DNA of 60,379 nucleotides, taken from positions 1 through 60,379 of the forward strand of contig LUJN01000002.1 of assembly GCA_001689445.1 (NCBI GenBank), read 5' to 3'. Position 1 is the first letter of the stretch, and each line of letters starts with the position of its first letter. Made by a program: the position numbers and the translations under genes. Positions 34,675-43,965 of the stretch are shown here, piece after piece. The stretch is from Bacteroidales bacterium M3 (lineage in GTDB: Bacteria > Bacteroidota > Bacteroidia > Bacteroidales > Muribaculaceae). The notes beneath the pieces are model-generated. The model did not search any database. It was not told the DNA's origin and saw only the letters and a list, made by a program, of their open reading frames with translations.

Positions 34675-35109
34675 TTATTCGATAATAACGAGGTCGCTTC
34701 CCTCAAGCACGGCATCGCCGGCATTGACCTTGATGGCGGCAATCTTGCCGTCGCGGCCGGCATGGATGGCGTTTTCCATCTTCATGGCCTCAAGGATGAG
34801 CACGGTGTCGGCTGCCTTTACGGTGTCGCCGACTTTCACGCTCACCGACAGGATTGTGCCGGGCAGCGGGGCCTTGACGGCATATCCCTGGGTCTCGGTC
34901 GCGGGCTTGGCGATGACCTTTGCGCCGGTCTGTGTGCGCGGGGCGGCAGAGGGGCGCGGGGCGTTAACGATAGTTACAGGGGCTTTCTTCTTCTCAAGTT
35001 CCACTTTGTAGGGGGTCCCGTTGACCTCCACCTGGGCGATATTGTTGTCGATGTCGCCTACGGCCACCTTGTAGGTGTTGCCGTTGATCTTATATTTGTA
35101 TTCTTTCAT
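34675..35109 (-). CDS. Biotin carboxyl carrier subunit of the decarboxylase
   Basis: From the ATG at 35109 it has 144 residues: an N-terminal beta region, a short Ala/Pro linker (about residues 52-70, NAPRPSAAPRTQTGAKV), and a biotinyl domain with the EAMKM biotinylation motif near the C-terminus. Biotin on the lysine would carry carboxyl groups between MmdA and OadB. An upstream in-frame ATG adds 14 unrelated residues and was not used. It lies 24 nt from oadB and 74 nt after oadG. Confidence 0.92.
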   Translation of the reverse strand: MKEYKYKINGNTYKVAVGDIDNNIAQVEVNGTPYKVELEKKKAPVTIVNAPRPSAAPRTQTGAKVIAKPATETQGYAVKAPLPGTILSVSVKVGDTVKAADTVLILEAMKMENAIHAGRDGKIAAIKVNAGDAVLEGSDLVIIE

Positions 35110-35183
35110 TTCTTTGACTGTTATCGTGCATAATCCATTTGAATTATGCATTATGCATTGTGAACTTTGAACTGTGCACTCGC

Positions 35184-36104
35184 TTAACGGTGCGGATTCT
35201 CACGCAAGGTGTAGATCTTGGAGCTCCACGGCGAGTAGGCGCGTTTCACCTTGTTGATGGTGAGCACGGTGTTCTCGGTGTCGTGGGCGTTGAGATGGTC
35301 GTGCAGGGCCATGGCTATGGCTGCTATGACCTCTCCGGAGTCTCCCTCTGGGTGCTCCTCGCGTGCCACTTCCTTGGGCTTGAGACCCTGGGCCTTGAGC
35401 TTGTTGTTCTTGGTCACCCGCTCTCCAATCTTGCTGATGGCATAGAAGCAGAGGCAGAGGATGAGCAGGGCGCTGAACACGATACACATTGCCATCAGCG
35501 TCAATCCGAAGCCGTTGGCATCAAGGCGCGAGAACATCTCGACCTTGCCGTTGGTGTCGACAATGCGGTTGTTGCTGCTCGGGGTGATGTAAAGCTCGTC
35601 GGAGCCGTCGCGTACTTCCCATGCTTCGGGGCCTTCACCCTCGCCGTCAAGACGGCGCGCATAGGTGTGGTTGGCGCCCAGCGAGGCGGGCACTGTCACC
35701 GAGTCGAGCAGGGAGATACCGTTGGCGTCATATACGCCTATCCAGTTGTCCTGTCCGGGCTTCAGCTTGAAGCTGAGGTGGAACGTGCCTTTATTGGGCT
35801 CGCCGTCGGCCCAGAATATCACATGCTGGCGCGCGGGGATTTCGGTGTTCACGTCGCCTAACGGCACGGGATATTTCTTGGGCTGTGCCGGATCGTCGGT
35901 GATGTAGACACTCGATATCTCCATTGGGGCGAATGCCGAGTTGAACAGCTCGATCCATGCGTTATGCAAGCCGTAGTCATCGACGTAGTTGCTGTCGTTC
36001 TCTATCATCACCTCGTTGATGCGCAGGGCTTTGCGACCCTGTGCGTGGCCGGTGGCCGCGATGGCGAGGATGGCGACGAGAAGTAATGTTATCTTCTTGT
36101 TCAT
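35184..36104 (-). CDS. OadG-family subunit with N-terminal lamin-tail-like domain
   Basis: A signal peptide (MNKKITLLLVAILAIAATGHA) is followed by a beta domain resembling a lamin-tail (LTD) fold (RINEVMIEND ... NAWIELFNSAFAPMEISSVYITDD ... GDVNTEIPARQHVIFWADGE). A membrane helix comes at about residues 201-222 (GLTLMAMCIVFSALLILCLCFYAI), then a cytoplasmic OadG-like tail. Classical OadG is much shorter, about 80-100 residues with one helix; this protein is 306. OadG joins the alpha and beta subunits. The extra extracytoplasmic LTD is unusual. Confidence 0.75.
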   Translation of the reverse strand: MNKKITLLLVAILAIAATGHAQGRKALRINEVMIENDSNYVDDYGLHNAWIELFNSAFAPMEISSVYITDDPAQPKKYPVPLGDVNTEIPARQHVIFWADGEPNKGTFHLSFKLKPGQDNWIGVYDANGISLLDSVTVPASLGANHTYARRLDGEGEGPEAWEVRDGSDELYITPSSNNRIVDTNGKVEMFSRLDANGFGLTLMAMCIVFSALLILCLCFYAISKIGERVTKNNKLKAQGLKPKEVAREEHPEGDSGEVIAAIAMALHDHLNAHDTENTVLTINKVKRAYSPWSSKIYTLRENPHR

Positions 36105-36121
36105 AACGTTGTGTCGATATT

Positions 36122-37675
36122 TTAGAGGGGTATGTTGCCGTGCTTCTTGGCCGGGTTGGTGACTTTCTTTGTCTGCAACTGCTGGAGGGCGCGGATGATG
36201 CGGAAGCGCGTGTTGCGCGGCTCGATGACGTCGTCGATATACCCGTACTTGGCGGCATTGTAAGGATTGCAGAAAAGACGGTTGTACTCGGCCTCCTTTT
36301 CGGCGAGGACCTTTGCGGGGTCTTCTGCCTCCTTGGCCTCGCGTGCATAGAGCACTTCTACCGCGCCGGCACCGCCCATGACGGCAATTTCAGCGGTAGG
36401 CCATGCGTAGTTCATGTCGCCGCGCAACTGCTTGCAGCTCATCACGATGTGGCTGCCGCCGTAGCTCTTGCGCAGGGTCACTGTCACCTTGGGCACCGTA
36501 GCCTCACCGTAGGCGTAGAGCAGCTTGGCACCGTGGAGGATGACGCCGTTGTACTCCTGGCCTGTGCCGGGAAGGAATCCGGGAACGTCGACGAGCGACA
36601 CCAAGGGGATGTTGAAAGCGTCGCAGAAGCGCACGAAGCGGGCAGCCTTGCGGGAGGCGTTGCTGTCTAGCACGCCGGCAAGATATTTGGGCTGGTTGGC
36701 GACGATGCCGACGCTCTGTCCGTTGAAGCGGGCAAAGCCGATGATGATATTCTTGGCGTAGTCGCGCTGTATTTCAAGGAACTCGCCGTTGTCGATAATC
36801 GCGCCGATCACCTCATACATGTCGTAGGGCTTGGTGGCCGAGTCGGGGATTATCTCGTTGAGGGAGTCCTCAAGACGGTCGATGGGGTCGGTGCACTCCA
36901 CGAGGGGAGCTTCCTCAAGGTTGTTCTGGGGTATGTAGCTGAACAGGCGGCGGATGATGCGCAGGGCCTCCTCGCCGTCCTCGGCTGCAAAGTGGGCAAC
37001 GCCGCTCTTGGAGGAGTGGACCTCGGCACCGCCGAGAGCCTCCTGGGTCACGTCCTCGCCTGTGACGGTCTTAACTACCTTCGGGCCGGTGAGGAACATG
37101 TAGGAGATACCCTTGGTCATGATGGTGAAGTCGGTGAGGGCGGGGGAGTAGACCGCGCCGCCGGCACACGGGCCGAGGATACCGGAAATCTGGGGTATCA
37201 CGCCCGAAGCCATGATATTGCGCTGGAATATCTCGGCATAGCCGGCGAGGGCGTTGATACCCTCCTGGATGCGTGCGCCACCCGAGTCGTTGAGGCCGAT
37301 GACGGGCGCGCCCATCTTCATGGCCATATCCATAACCTTGCATATCTTCAGGGCCATGGTCTCGGAGAGCGAGCCACCGAAAACGGTGAAATCCTGTGCA
37401 AAGACATAGACAAGGCGTCCGTCGATAGTGCCGTAGCCGGTCACAACGCCGTCGCCGAGGTATGATTTCTTCTCCTGGCCGAAGTTGGTGCAGCGGTGGC
37501 GGACAAACATGTCGAGTTCCTCGAACGAACCCTCGTCGAGGAGCTGCGCGATGCGCTCGCGTGCCGTGTATTTACCTTTGTCGTGCTGTTTCTGGATGGC
37601 TTTCTCGCCACCGCCGATACGTGCTTCGTTGCGCAGGGCGATGAGTTCCTGCACTTTTTCAAGCTGATTGCTCAT
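36122..37675 (-). CDS. mmdA: Methylmalonyl-CoA decarboxylase alpha subunit (acyl-CoA carboxyltransferase)
   Basis: The 517-residue protein has the two crotonase-like halves of the carboxyltransferase family, with GGARIQEGINALAGYAEIFQRN and, in the second half, VPGFLPGTGQEYNGVILHGAKLLYAY and PKVTVTLRKSYGGSHIVMSC. The family includes propionyl-CoA carboxylase beta and methylmalonyl-CoA decarboxylase alpha; the neighbouring OadB, OadG and biotin-carrier genes favour the decarboxylase. It lies 41 nt after the epimerase gene. Confidence 0.9.
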   Translation of the reverse strand: MSNQLEKVQELIALRNEARIGGGEKAIQKQHDKGKYTARERIAQLLDEGSFEELDMFVRHRCTNFGQEKKSYLGDGVVTGYGTIDGRLVYVFAQDFTVFGGSLSETMALKICKVMDMAMKMGAPVIGLNDSGGARIQEGINALAGYAEIFQRNIMASGVIPQISGILGPCAGGAVYSPALTDFTIMTKGISYMFLTGPKVVKTVTGEDVTQEALGGAEVHSSKSGVAHFAAEDGEEALRIIRRLFSYIPQNNLEEAPLVECTDPIDRLEDSLNEIIPDSATKPYDMYEVIGAIIDNGEFLEIQRDYAKNIIIGFARFNGQSVGIVANQPKYLAGVLDSNASRKAARFVRFCDAFNIPLVSLVDVPGFLPGTGQEYNGVILHGAKLLYAYGEATVPKVTVTLRKSYGGSHIVMSCKQLRGDMNYAWPTAEIAVMGGAGAVEVLYAREAKEAEDPAKVLAEKEAEYNRLFCNPYNAAKYGYIDDVIEPRNTRFRIIRALQQLQTKKVTNPAKKHGNIPL

Positions 37676-37716
37676 GTCTCGTGATTATGTTTATTTAATG
37701 TATGACGGGTGGACGG

Positions 37717-38139
37717 TTATTGTTTGCGGGGGTCTTCGCAAAGCTCTATGAGCGCACCACATGTCGATTTCGGGTGGAGGAAGGCGATATTGAGGCCCTC
37801 GGCGCCTTTGCGGGGGGCCTTGTCGATGAGGCGGCAGCCTTTTTCCTCGGCCTCGGCCAGGGCGTTGGCCACGCCGTCGGCCATGGCGAAGGCGATGTGC
37901 TGGATGCCGCCGCGTCCGCCGTTGTTGGCTATAAACTTGGAGATGGCGCTGTCTTCCGACGTGCCTTCGAGAAGCTCGATTTTGGTCTGGCCTACCTGAA
38001 AGAAGGCTGTGCGCACTTTCTGGTCGGCAACCTCCTCGATGGCAAAGCATTTAAGGCCAAGAATGTTCTCGTAGAAGGGGATAGCCTCGTCAAGGGAGGG
38101 GACAGCTATACCCACATGTTCGATATGCGAAATGTTCAT
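37717..38139 (-). CDS. mce: Methylmalonyl-CoA epimerase
   Basis: A 140-residue vicinal-oxygen-chelate protein with the metal-ligand motifs IEHVGIAVP and GIQHIAFAMAD and a terminal glutamate in CGALIELCE. It interconverts (R)- and (S)-methylmalonyl-CoA, supplying the S form to the decarboxylase encoded next to it. It is the first gene of the operon. A minus-strand TAAATTTG box lies at 38226-38233. Confidence 0.94.
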   Translation of the reverse strand: MNISHIEHVGIAVPSLDEAIPFYENILGLKCFAIEEVADQKVRTAFFQVGQTKIELLEGTSEDSAISKFIANNGGRGGIQHIAFAMADGVANALAEAEEKGCRLIDKAPRKGAEGLNIAFLHPKSTCGALIELCEDPRKQ

Positions 38140-38503
38140 AACGGTATAAATTTGGTTGAATGTTTGTTTACTTTATTCAGTCGGTTGCCTGACCGGATAT
38201 TCGGCGGCAGCCACTTTTACGTGTGCAAATTTAGCAAATAAATCCATGTGGGAGATTTTTTGGACGTTTTATTTTGTCTCATACGACATTATGTCGTGTG
38301 GACGGGTGACAAAAGGCAGTAATGGCAGATGTCACGCGATAGTGTGTCAGTCGTGTATAGAGTTATAAAAAGTTGACAATTATTATATTAACTAAGGCGC
38401 AACCTTTTTGGCATGAGATTTGTTTCTACAATGATTGAAGTCCCGGCGGGGCTTCATGAGAGTGACAACATAATTATAAAAACTATCATAAAAACTTTTT
38501 ATT
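38140..38503. other. Divergent intergenic region between mce and dnaK
   Basis: The region holds promoters in both directions. On the minus strand a TAAATTTG box (38233-38226) fits the mce operon; no good upstream TTTG was seen. Toward dnaK there is no clean TAnnTTTG box. A TTGGCATG-N4-TTGTT stretch at 38408-38424 has sigma-54-like GG/GT spacing (12 nt), though the -12 C is replaced by T. Nothing else was recognised. How dnaK is heat-regulated here is not evident. Confidence 0.4.
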
Positions 38504-40408
<1,905 letters not shown>

Positions 40409-40426
40409 AGGCTTACATACAATCCC

Positions 40427-40467
40427 GGCAAAGGGGCATGGCTTAATGGAAGCCATGCCCCTTTGCC
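40427..40467 (+). terminator. Terminator after dnaK
   Basis: An 18-bp perfect stem (GGCAAAGGGGCATGGCTT and its complement) with a 5-nt loop (AATGG). Its 3' arm contains the TTTG of the next promoter, so terminator and promoter overlap. Confidence 0.85.
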
Positions 40468-40492
40468 ATTTCCGCATAAAACCCTATCTTTG
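40462..40492 (+). promoter_or_regulatory. Promoter of module copy 1
   Basis: TTTG at 40462-40465, a 19-nt spacer and TATCTTTG at 40485-40492 form a consensus Bacteroidetes promoter directed into the toxin-antitoxin-like module. It begins inside the dnaK terminator stem. The same arrangement with one base changed recurs at 43377-43407, showing that promoter and module were copied together. Confidence 0.75.
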
Positions 40493-40507
40493 CAGAAAGT
40501 ATCAGTT

Positions 40508-40615
40508 ATGATATCAGACCGTGTTAAAAATATGATTCCCAGGATAAAGGAATTCTTGAGTCGTATCTCTTGGAATGTCGGTAAATATGCGGTTCATAAA
40601 TTGAAAATTATTACT
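40508..40615 (+). pseudogene. Remnant of an MntA-like nucleotidyltransferase (5' end only)
   Basis: The first 18 codons (MISDRVKNMIPRIKEFLS) match the N-terminus of the intact nucleotidyltransferase at 43423 (MISDRIRNMIPKITEFMS). After this the homology stops, and the frame runs open through unrelated sequence into the helical small protein at 40616. The catalytic part has been lost, so this is a remnant; the open frame could produce a longer fusion with the small protein. Confidence 0.6.
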
Positions 40616-40831
40616 ATGTCAGACGCTGAGATGAACAGTTATCGGCTTACGTCGATGGAGGAGCCGGGCGATGAGCGCATGGCTCAGATAATGCGTGAGG
40701 TTGCCGAGGATGCGCGAGTGAGCACTCGTCGGGCGGCTGAACGTGTTGCTGCCGGAATCGAAGCCGCTACGAATGAGGCTCGTGCTAGAGTTGAAGACAC
40801 TCTTAATAAGCTCCGAAATGGCAGCAAGTGA
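40616..40831 (+). CDS. Small helical protein, candidate antitoxin (copy 1, intact)
   Basis: The 71-residue protein starts MSDAEMNSYRLTSMEEPGDE and continues as a charged, alanine/arginine-rich helix (MREVAEDARVSTRRAAERV ... ARARVEDTLNKLRNG). No DNA-binding motif is obvious. Its 3' end overlaps the kinase gene by 14 nt, which suggests translational coupling. Overlap, small size and its place before a zeta-toxin-like kinase suggest an antitoxin. Two decayed copies exist at 43750 and 46759. Function is inferred from context only. Confidence 0.65.
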   Translation: MSDAEMNSYRLTSMEEPGDERMAQIMREVAEDARVSTRRAAERVAAGIEAATNEARARVEDTLNKLRNGSK

Positions 40832-41420
40832 GCATCGACCTGTTCTTATTGTGATTGCCGGACCCAACGGGTCGGGTAAAACATCCGTGACTTCCAAAAT
40901 ACTACATCATGAATGGTTGGAAGATTCGGAATACATTAATCCTGACAACGTAGCTCGTGACGTTTTCGGCGATTGGAACAATCAAGATGCAGTTCTAAAG
41001 GCGGCCAACTATTGTAACGATTGGCGTGAAAGATGTCTTGCAGAACGTAAGAGCCATATCTTTGAGACTGTGATGTCGGCAAGTGATAAGGTTGATTATA
41101 TCCTTCGGGTTAAGGAAGCGGGATTTTTCATCAGACTGTTTTTTGTATCGACTGAATCTCCGACCATCAACGCCAAGCGTGTAGCAAACAGAGTGCTGAA
41201 TGGCGGTCATGATGTCCCCATCCCTAAAATTATTTCTCGCTACGATAAGTCTATTGCCAACTGTATTGCTTTGGCTCCATACGTTGACAGGCTTTACATA
41301 TATGACAACTCAATTGAAGAAGCCGAGGCACAACTTTTGTTCCGATTGAGCGATGGAGATCTGGTAAAACGTTATGTCGATGACCTCCCGGCATGGGCTT
41401 CGCCCATCCTTCCGAAATAA
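40818..41420 (+). CDS. Zeta-toxin-like P-loop kinase (copy 1, intact)
   Basis: The 200-residue protein opens with a Walker A motif near residue 15 (IAGPNGSGKTS), then EWLEDSEYINPDNVARDVFG, RKSHIFETVMSASDKVDYIL and RVANRVLNGGHDVPIPKIISRY, as in small zeta-toxin/AAA-type kinases. Zeta toxins phosphorylate UDP-N-acetylglucosamine or related sugars and are held by an antitoxin; the substrate here is unknown. The start at 40818 overlaps the candidate antitoxin by 14 nt; an earlier in-frame start would put an unrelated extension on the P-loop domain. It is the only one of three copies without disruptions. Confidence 0.8.
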   Translation: MAASEHRPVLIVIAGPNGSGKTSVTSKILHHEWLEDSEYINPDNVARDVFGDWNNQDAVLKAANYCNDWRERCLAERKSHIFETVMSASDKVDYILRVKEAGFFIRLFFVSTESPTINAKRVANRVLNGGHDVPIPKIISRYDKSIANCIALAPYVDRLYIYDNSIEEAEAQLLFRLSDGDLVKRYVDDLPAWASPILPK

Positions 41421-41564
41421 AGAACGGCAAGGTAAATGATATGATTCTTATGAATTTGTCATTGACGGAGTCGCTTTGCGCTATATAAATATTTCTATCG
41501 CAAAGAAATACCATCTTTGTGCTATGCAACGCCAAACTATTGATAATCAAATATAGTTAGATTT

Positions 41565-41580
41565 GAGTAAGTGAAATAAA
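41565..41580 (+). repeat. dnaK 3'-end direct repeat, copy 2
   Basis: GAGTAAGTGAAATAAA differs from the dnaK tail by one base. It stands at the left border of the FRG-gene cassette. Confidence 0.6.
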
Positions 41581-41610
41581 GCATCAATTTAGAAATATCT
41601 AAATCCATAT

Positions 41611-41648
41611 AAATGGAGTGTAACTCGAAAGGTTACGCTTCATTTTTT
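41611..41648 (+). terminator. Terminator-like hairpin before the FRG gene
   Basis: A 14-bp stem with two G-T wobbles (AAATGGAGTGTAAC with GTTACGCTTCATTT) is followed by a T-run. It lies just after the second dnaK-tail repeat, much as the real dnaK terminator follows dnaK. Confidence 0.6.
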
Positions 41649-41804
41649 CAAATTTTGATTTAGATTGATGAGAGTTAAAATAAATTTCGCTATAGCTATA
41701 CAGTTTTGGAGCATCTCTTGAATAATGTGAACTCGATGAAGACTCAATAGTTGAAATATTCGTGATTAACGATAATTTTGTCATCGAACTCACGTTTGTG
41801 TAAT

Positions 41805-43193
41805 ATGGACAGACATTCAACAATAGAAATAGGTTGGGATTTTATTCCTCCAGAAAGGCACTTTCAATCCCCTAAAGAATTGAAAGAGGCAATCAATTTA
41901 TATCTTTCATTTGGTCTGGAACCATGGGAACTGTTTCCTGGAATTAAGCCTCCGGAAAATAAATTTGAGATTGTGAGACATTCAACAAAGAATGGTGAAA
42001 AGTTATATCTTTGGCCAACAGCGCTAACTCACTCTTATTTATTTCGGGGCCAAGAACAGTTTTACGAAAAATGTGTGCCTTCTCTATTTCGGCATAGGGA
42101 ACTAACAGCAGCAAAACTATTTATAAATCAAGTCCGTCTTGAAGAATTTAAGCTGATGCTCCAACAATATCCTCAGGTCAGATATTTTGAAGATTTGGGT
42201 GTGGTTGTTGATTATAAAGGTTTGGCCCAGCATTATGGAATCGAAACGGACGTATTAGATTTAACATCATCCTTAGATGTAGCATTGTTTTTCGCAATGT
42301 GTTCTTACGACAAAGACGCGCACAAATACTCGCCTAAAATAGATTCCTCACAGCAATACATAGGATATTTATACGCGTATCCATATTTTTTCCATATGTC
42401 ACTTGATCTTGACCCTCAAAGAGACATAAAACTGATGCCTATTGGATTACAACCATTCAAACGTCCCGGGCTTCAACGAGGCTTTTCGTTGCACTTTAGT
42501 CCTAACGAACAATTTGTAGCACCAGTCTATTCATTTACATATACGGCCAAAGACTCACAGGAGATATTTTCAAAATTGGGTCACATATTCGTAGATGATG
42601 ATTTGGCGAAGGCTACACGAGAAATCTCAAAATCCCAAACACTTTTAATAGATGCGGTAGCTATAACTTGCGCTCGACATAGCCTCAAAATTTTCGGGAA
42701 AAGGTTATCGTATAACAAAGCGCGCCTATTGCTGAAAGATCAGAATATCTCATTGGCCTCATCGCCAGTATGGTTGCTGTCTAAATCTCAAAGGGAGGAA
42801 ATTTACAACCGTTTCATAACTGAAGAGTTTGATGAGTTTTGCAGTTCCTTAGTGCAACGGAAGGTAGTATCAGAAGGAAAGGAATGGCCTTATATAAATT
42901 TTGAATTCATTTGTGCCCATGAGTATTTGGGATTATTTAAAAAAGGATGTCCATCCTTAACGGGTTATGATTCTGGAGTTGTTCTTACCAAAGCAGAAAC
43001 TGGACAATATGTAGGTTTAGGTTTTTGTTATGGGAGGCCACAGACTATTCCTAATGAGATAACAAAGAGAGTAGATAAATGGGACAACCTTCAGTGGGGG
43101 GAATATCAACTTCCAAATTCAGGCAATCGCTTTTCTGGGAAGTTCCCAAAAATGGGTCTGGTGAAAGTTCCCAAAGATAAATCTAAAAGTTAA
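41805..43193 (+). CDS. FRG-domain protein
   Basis: The 462-residue protein contains an FRG domain at about residues 75-170: a YLFRGQEQ motif at 78-85, then GLAQHYGIETDVLDLTSSLD and VALFFA. The rest (residues ~170-462) is unrecognised. FRG-domain proteins are of unknown biochemical function and are frequently found in mobile and defence-associated regions. The start at 41805 was preferred over an upstream TTG. Base composition is clearly more AT-rich than the core genes, and the cassette is bounded by dnaK-tail repeats, so recent acquisition is likely. Confidence 0.8.
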   Translation: MDRHSTIEIGWDFIPPERHFQSPKELKEAINLYLSFGLEPWELFPGIKPPENKFEIVRHSTKNGEKLYLWPTALTHSYLFRGQEQFYEKCVPSLFRHRELTAAKLFINQVRLEEFKLMLQQYPQVRYFEDLGVVVDYKGLAQHYGIETDVLDLTSSLDVALFFAMCSYDKDAHKYSPKIDSSQQYIGYLYAYPYFFHMSLDLDPQRDIKLMPIGLQPFKRPGLQRGFSLHFSPNEQFVAPVYSFTYTAKDSQEIFSKLGHIFVDDDLAKATREISKSQTLLIDAVAITCARHSLKIFGKRLSYNKARLLLKDQNISLASSPVWLLSKSQREEIYNRFITEEFDEFCSSLVQRKVVSEGKEWPYINFEFICAHEYLGLFKKGCPSLTGYDSGVVLTKAETGQYVGLGFCYGRPQTIPNEITKRVDKWDNLQWGEYQLPNSGNRFSGKFPKMGLVKVPKDKSKS

Positions 43194-43314
43194 ATGCCAC
43201 GGTTCGTATCTACAGACTGATAAGAATGTATCAGACAGGATCTAGGTTGTACAGATGATTTTAATATTTGGAACATCTATATTTATATTATTGTATTTAG
43301 ATGCGTGTCATATT

Positions 43315-43330
43315 GAGGAAATGAAATAAA
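43315..43330 (+). repeat. dnaK 3'-end direct repeat, copy 3
   Basis: GAGGAAATGAAATAAA differs from the dnaK tail by one base. It lies at the right border of the FRG cassette and immediately upstream of the second module copy, in the same relative position as the true dnaK tail has to copy 1. Confidence 0.65.
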
Positions 43331-43376
43331 TCCCAACACAGAGGGGACGGACACGGACTAAAACCCCCGCTCTCCT

Positions 43377-43407
43377 TTTGCCGTTTCCCTATAAAGCCCT
43401 ATCTTTA
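43377..43407 (+). promoter_or_regulatory. Promoter of module copy 2
   Basis: TTTG at 43377-43380, a 19-nt spacer, and TATCTTTA at 43400-43407. It is the counterpart of the promoter at 40462 with the last base of the -7 box changed from G to A, which may weaken it. It leads into the nucleotidyltransferase gene at 43423. Confidence 0.65.
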
Positions 43408-43422
43408 CATAAGGCATCAATT

Positions 43423-43737
43423 ATGATATCCGACCGCATTAGAAATATGATTCCTAAGATCACGGAATTTATGTCCGGGCAACCTATCAAGAGGGCTTGG
43501 CTGTTCGGCTCCTGTTTTCGTGGTGAAGAGAGGCCGGATAGCGATAGTGATATTCTGGTAGATTACGATAATTCAGTTGGCTTGGTGTCGTTGTTCAAGA
43601 TGGGTGGAATCCTTATGGATCTCACCGATTTGTTGGGATGTAAGGCGGTTTTGATGGAGAACTGGGGACTTGATGATTTTGCCCGGAAGAGTGTTGAACA
43701 GGACAGAATTCTTATATATGAGAGAGACAATTGTTGA
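43423..43737 (+). CDS. MntA-like minimal nucleotidyltransferase
   Basis: The 104-residue protein has the nucleotidyltransferase signature GSCFRGEERPDSDSDILV at about residues 27-44 and ends in ILIYERDN like known MNT-domain proteins. Such proteins usually pair with a HepT/DUF86 ribonuclease toxin and neutralise it by AMP transfer. No HepT gene is nearby; instead the small helical protein and zeta-like kinase follow 12 nt later. It may be an orphan antitoxin or the first gene of a three-component module. An in-frame upstream ATG at 43378 overlaps the promoter and was rejected. Confidence 0.8.
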   Translation: MISDRIRNMIPKITEFMSGQPIKRAWLFGSCFRGEERPDSDSDILVDYDNSVGLVSLFKMGGILMDLTDLLGCKAVLMENWGLDDFARKSVEQDRILIYERDNC

Positions 43738-43749
43738 GAAATTGCCACT

Positions 43750-43965
43750 ATGTCAGAGGCTGAGATGAATAGTTATTGGCTTACGTCGATGGAAGAGCCT
43801 GGCGACGAGCGCATGAACCAGATTATGCGCGAGGTCGCCGAGGATGCTCGCGAAAGCACTCGCCGAGCTACAGAGTGTGTCGCTGCCGGAATTGAGGCCG
43901 CAACGTAAGAAGCTCGTGCCTGGGTTGAAGAAATGCTTAGTGGACTTCGCAATGGCAGCAAGTGA
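43750..43965 (+). pseudogene. Small helical protein, copy 2 (nonsense codon)
   Basis: This is a full-length homologue of 40616-40831, with the same 216-nt span, but codon 53 is TAA where copy 1 has AAT. The product would be 52 residues long (MSEAEMNSYWLTSMEEPGDE...). The overlap with the kinase start is retained. Confidence 0.8.

Larger units (their letters stand above)
41421..41804. other. Intergenic region with dnaK-tail repeat and hairpin
   Basis: AT-rich spacer between the kinase and the FRG gene. It holds a near-copy of the dnaK 3' end (41565-41580), a small inverted repeat ATTTAGA/TCTAAAT (41587-41604) and a terminator-like hairpin (41611-41648). The bases after the repeat (GCATCAATTT) resemble the sequence just upstream of the nucleotidyltransferase start in copy 2 (GCATCAATTA), so a deleted module copy may once have been here. 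No gene was recognised. Confidence 0.5.

Noticed and set aside
35139..35861. A 240-codon plus-strand open frame over the OadG-type gene
   Set aside because: It is antisense to a gene that has a clear signal peptide, membrane helix and operon context.
43217..43234. Inverted repeat CTGATA/TATCAG after the FRG gene
   Set aside because: The 6-bp stem is too short and no T-run follows, so it was not called a terminator.
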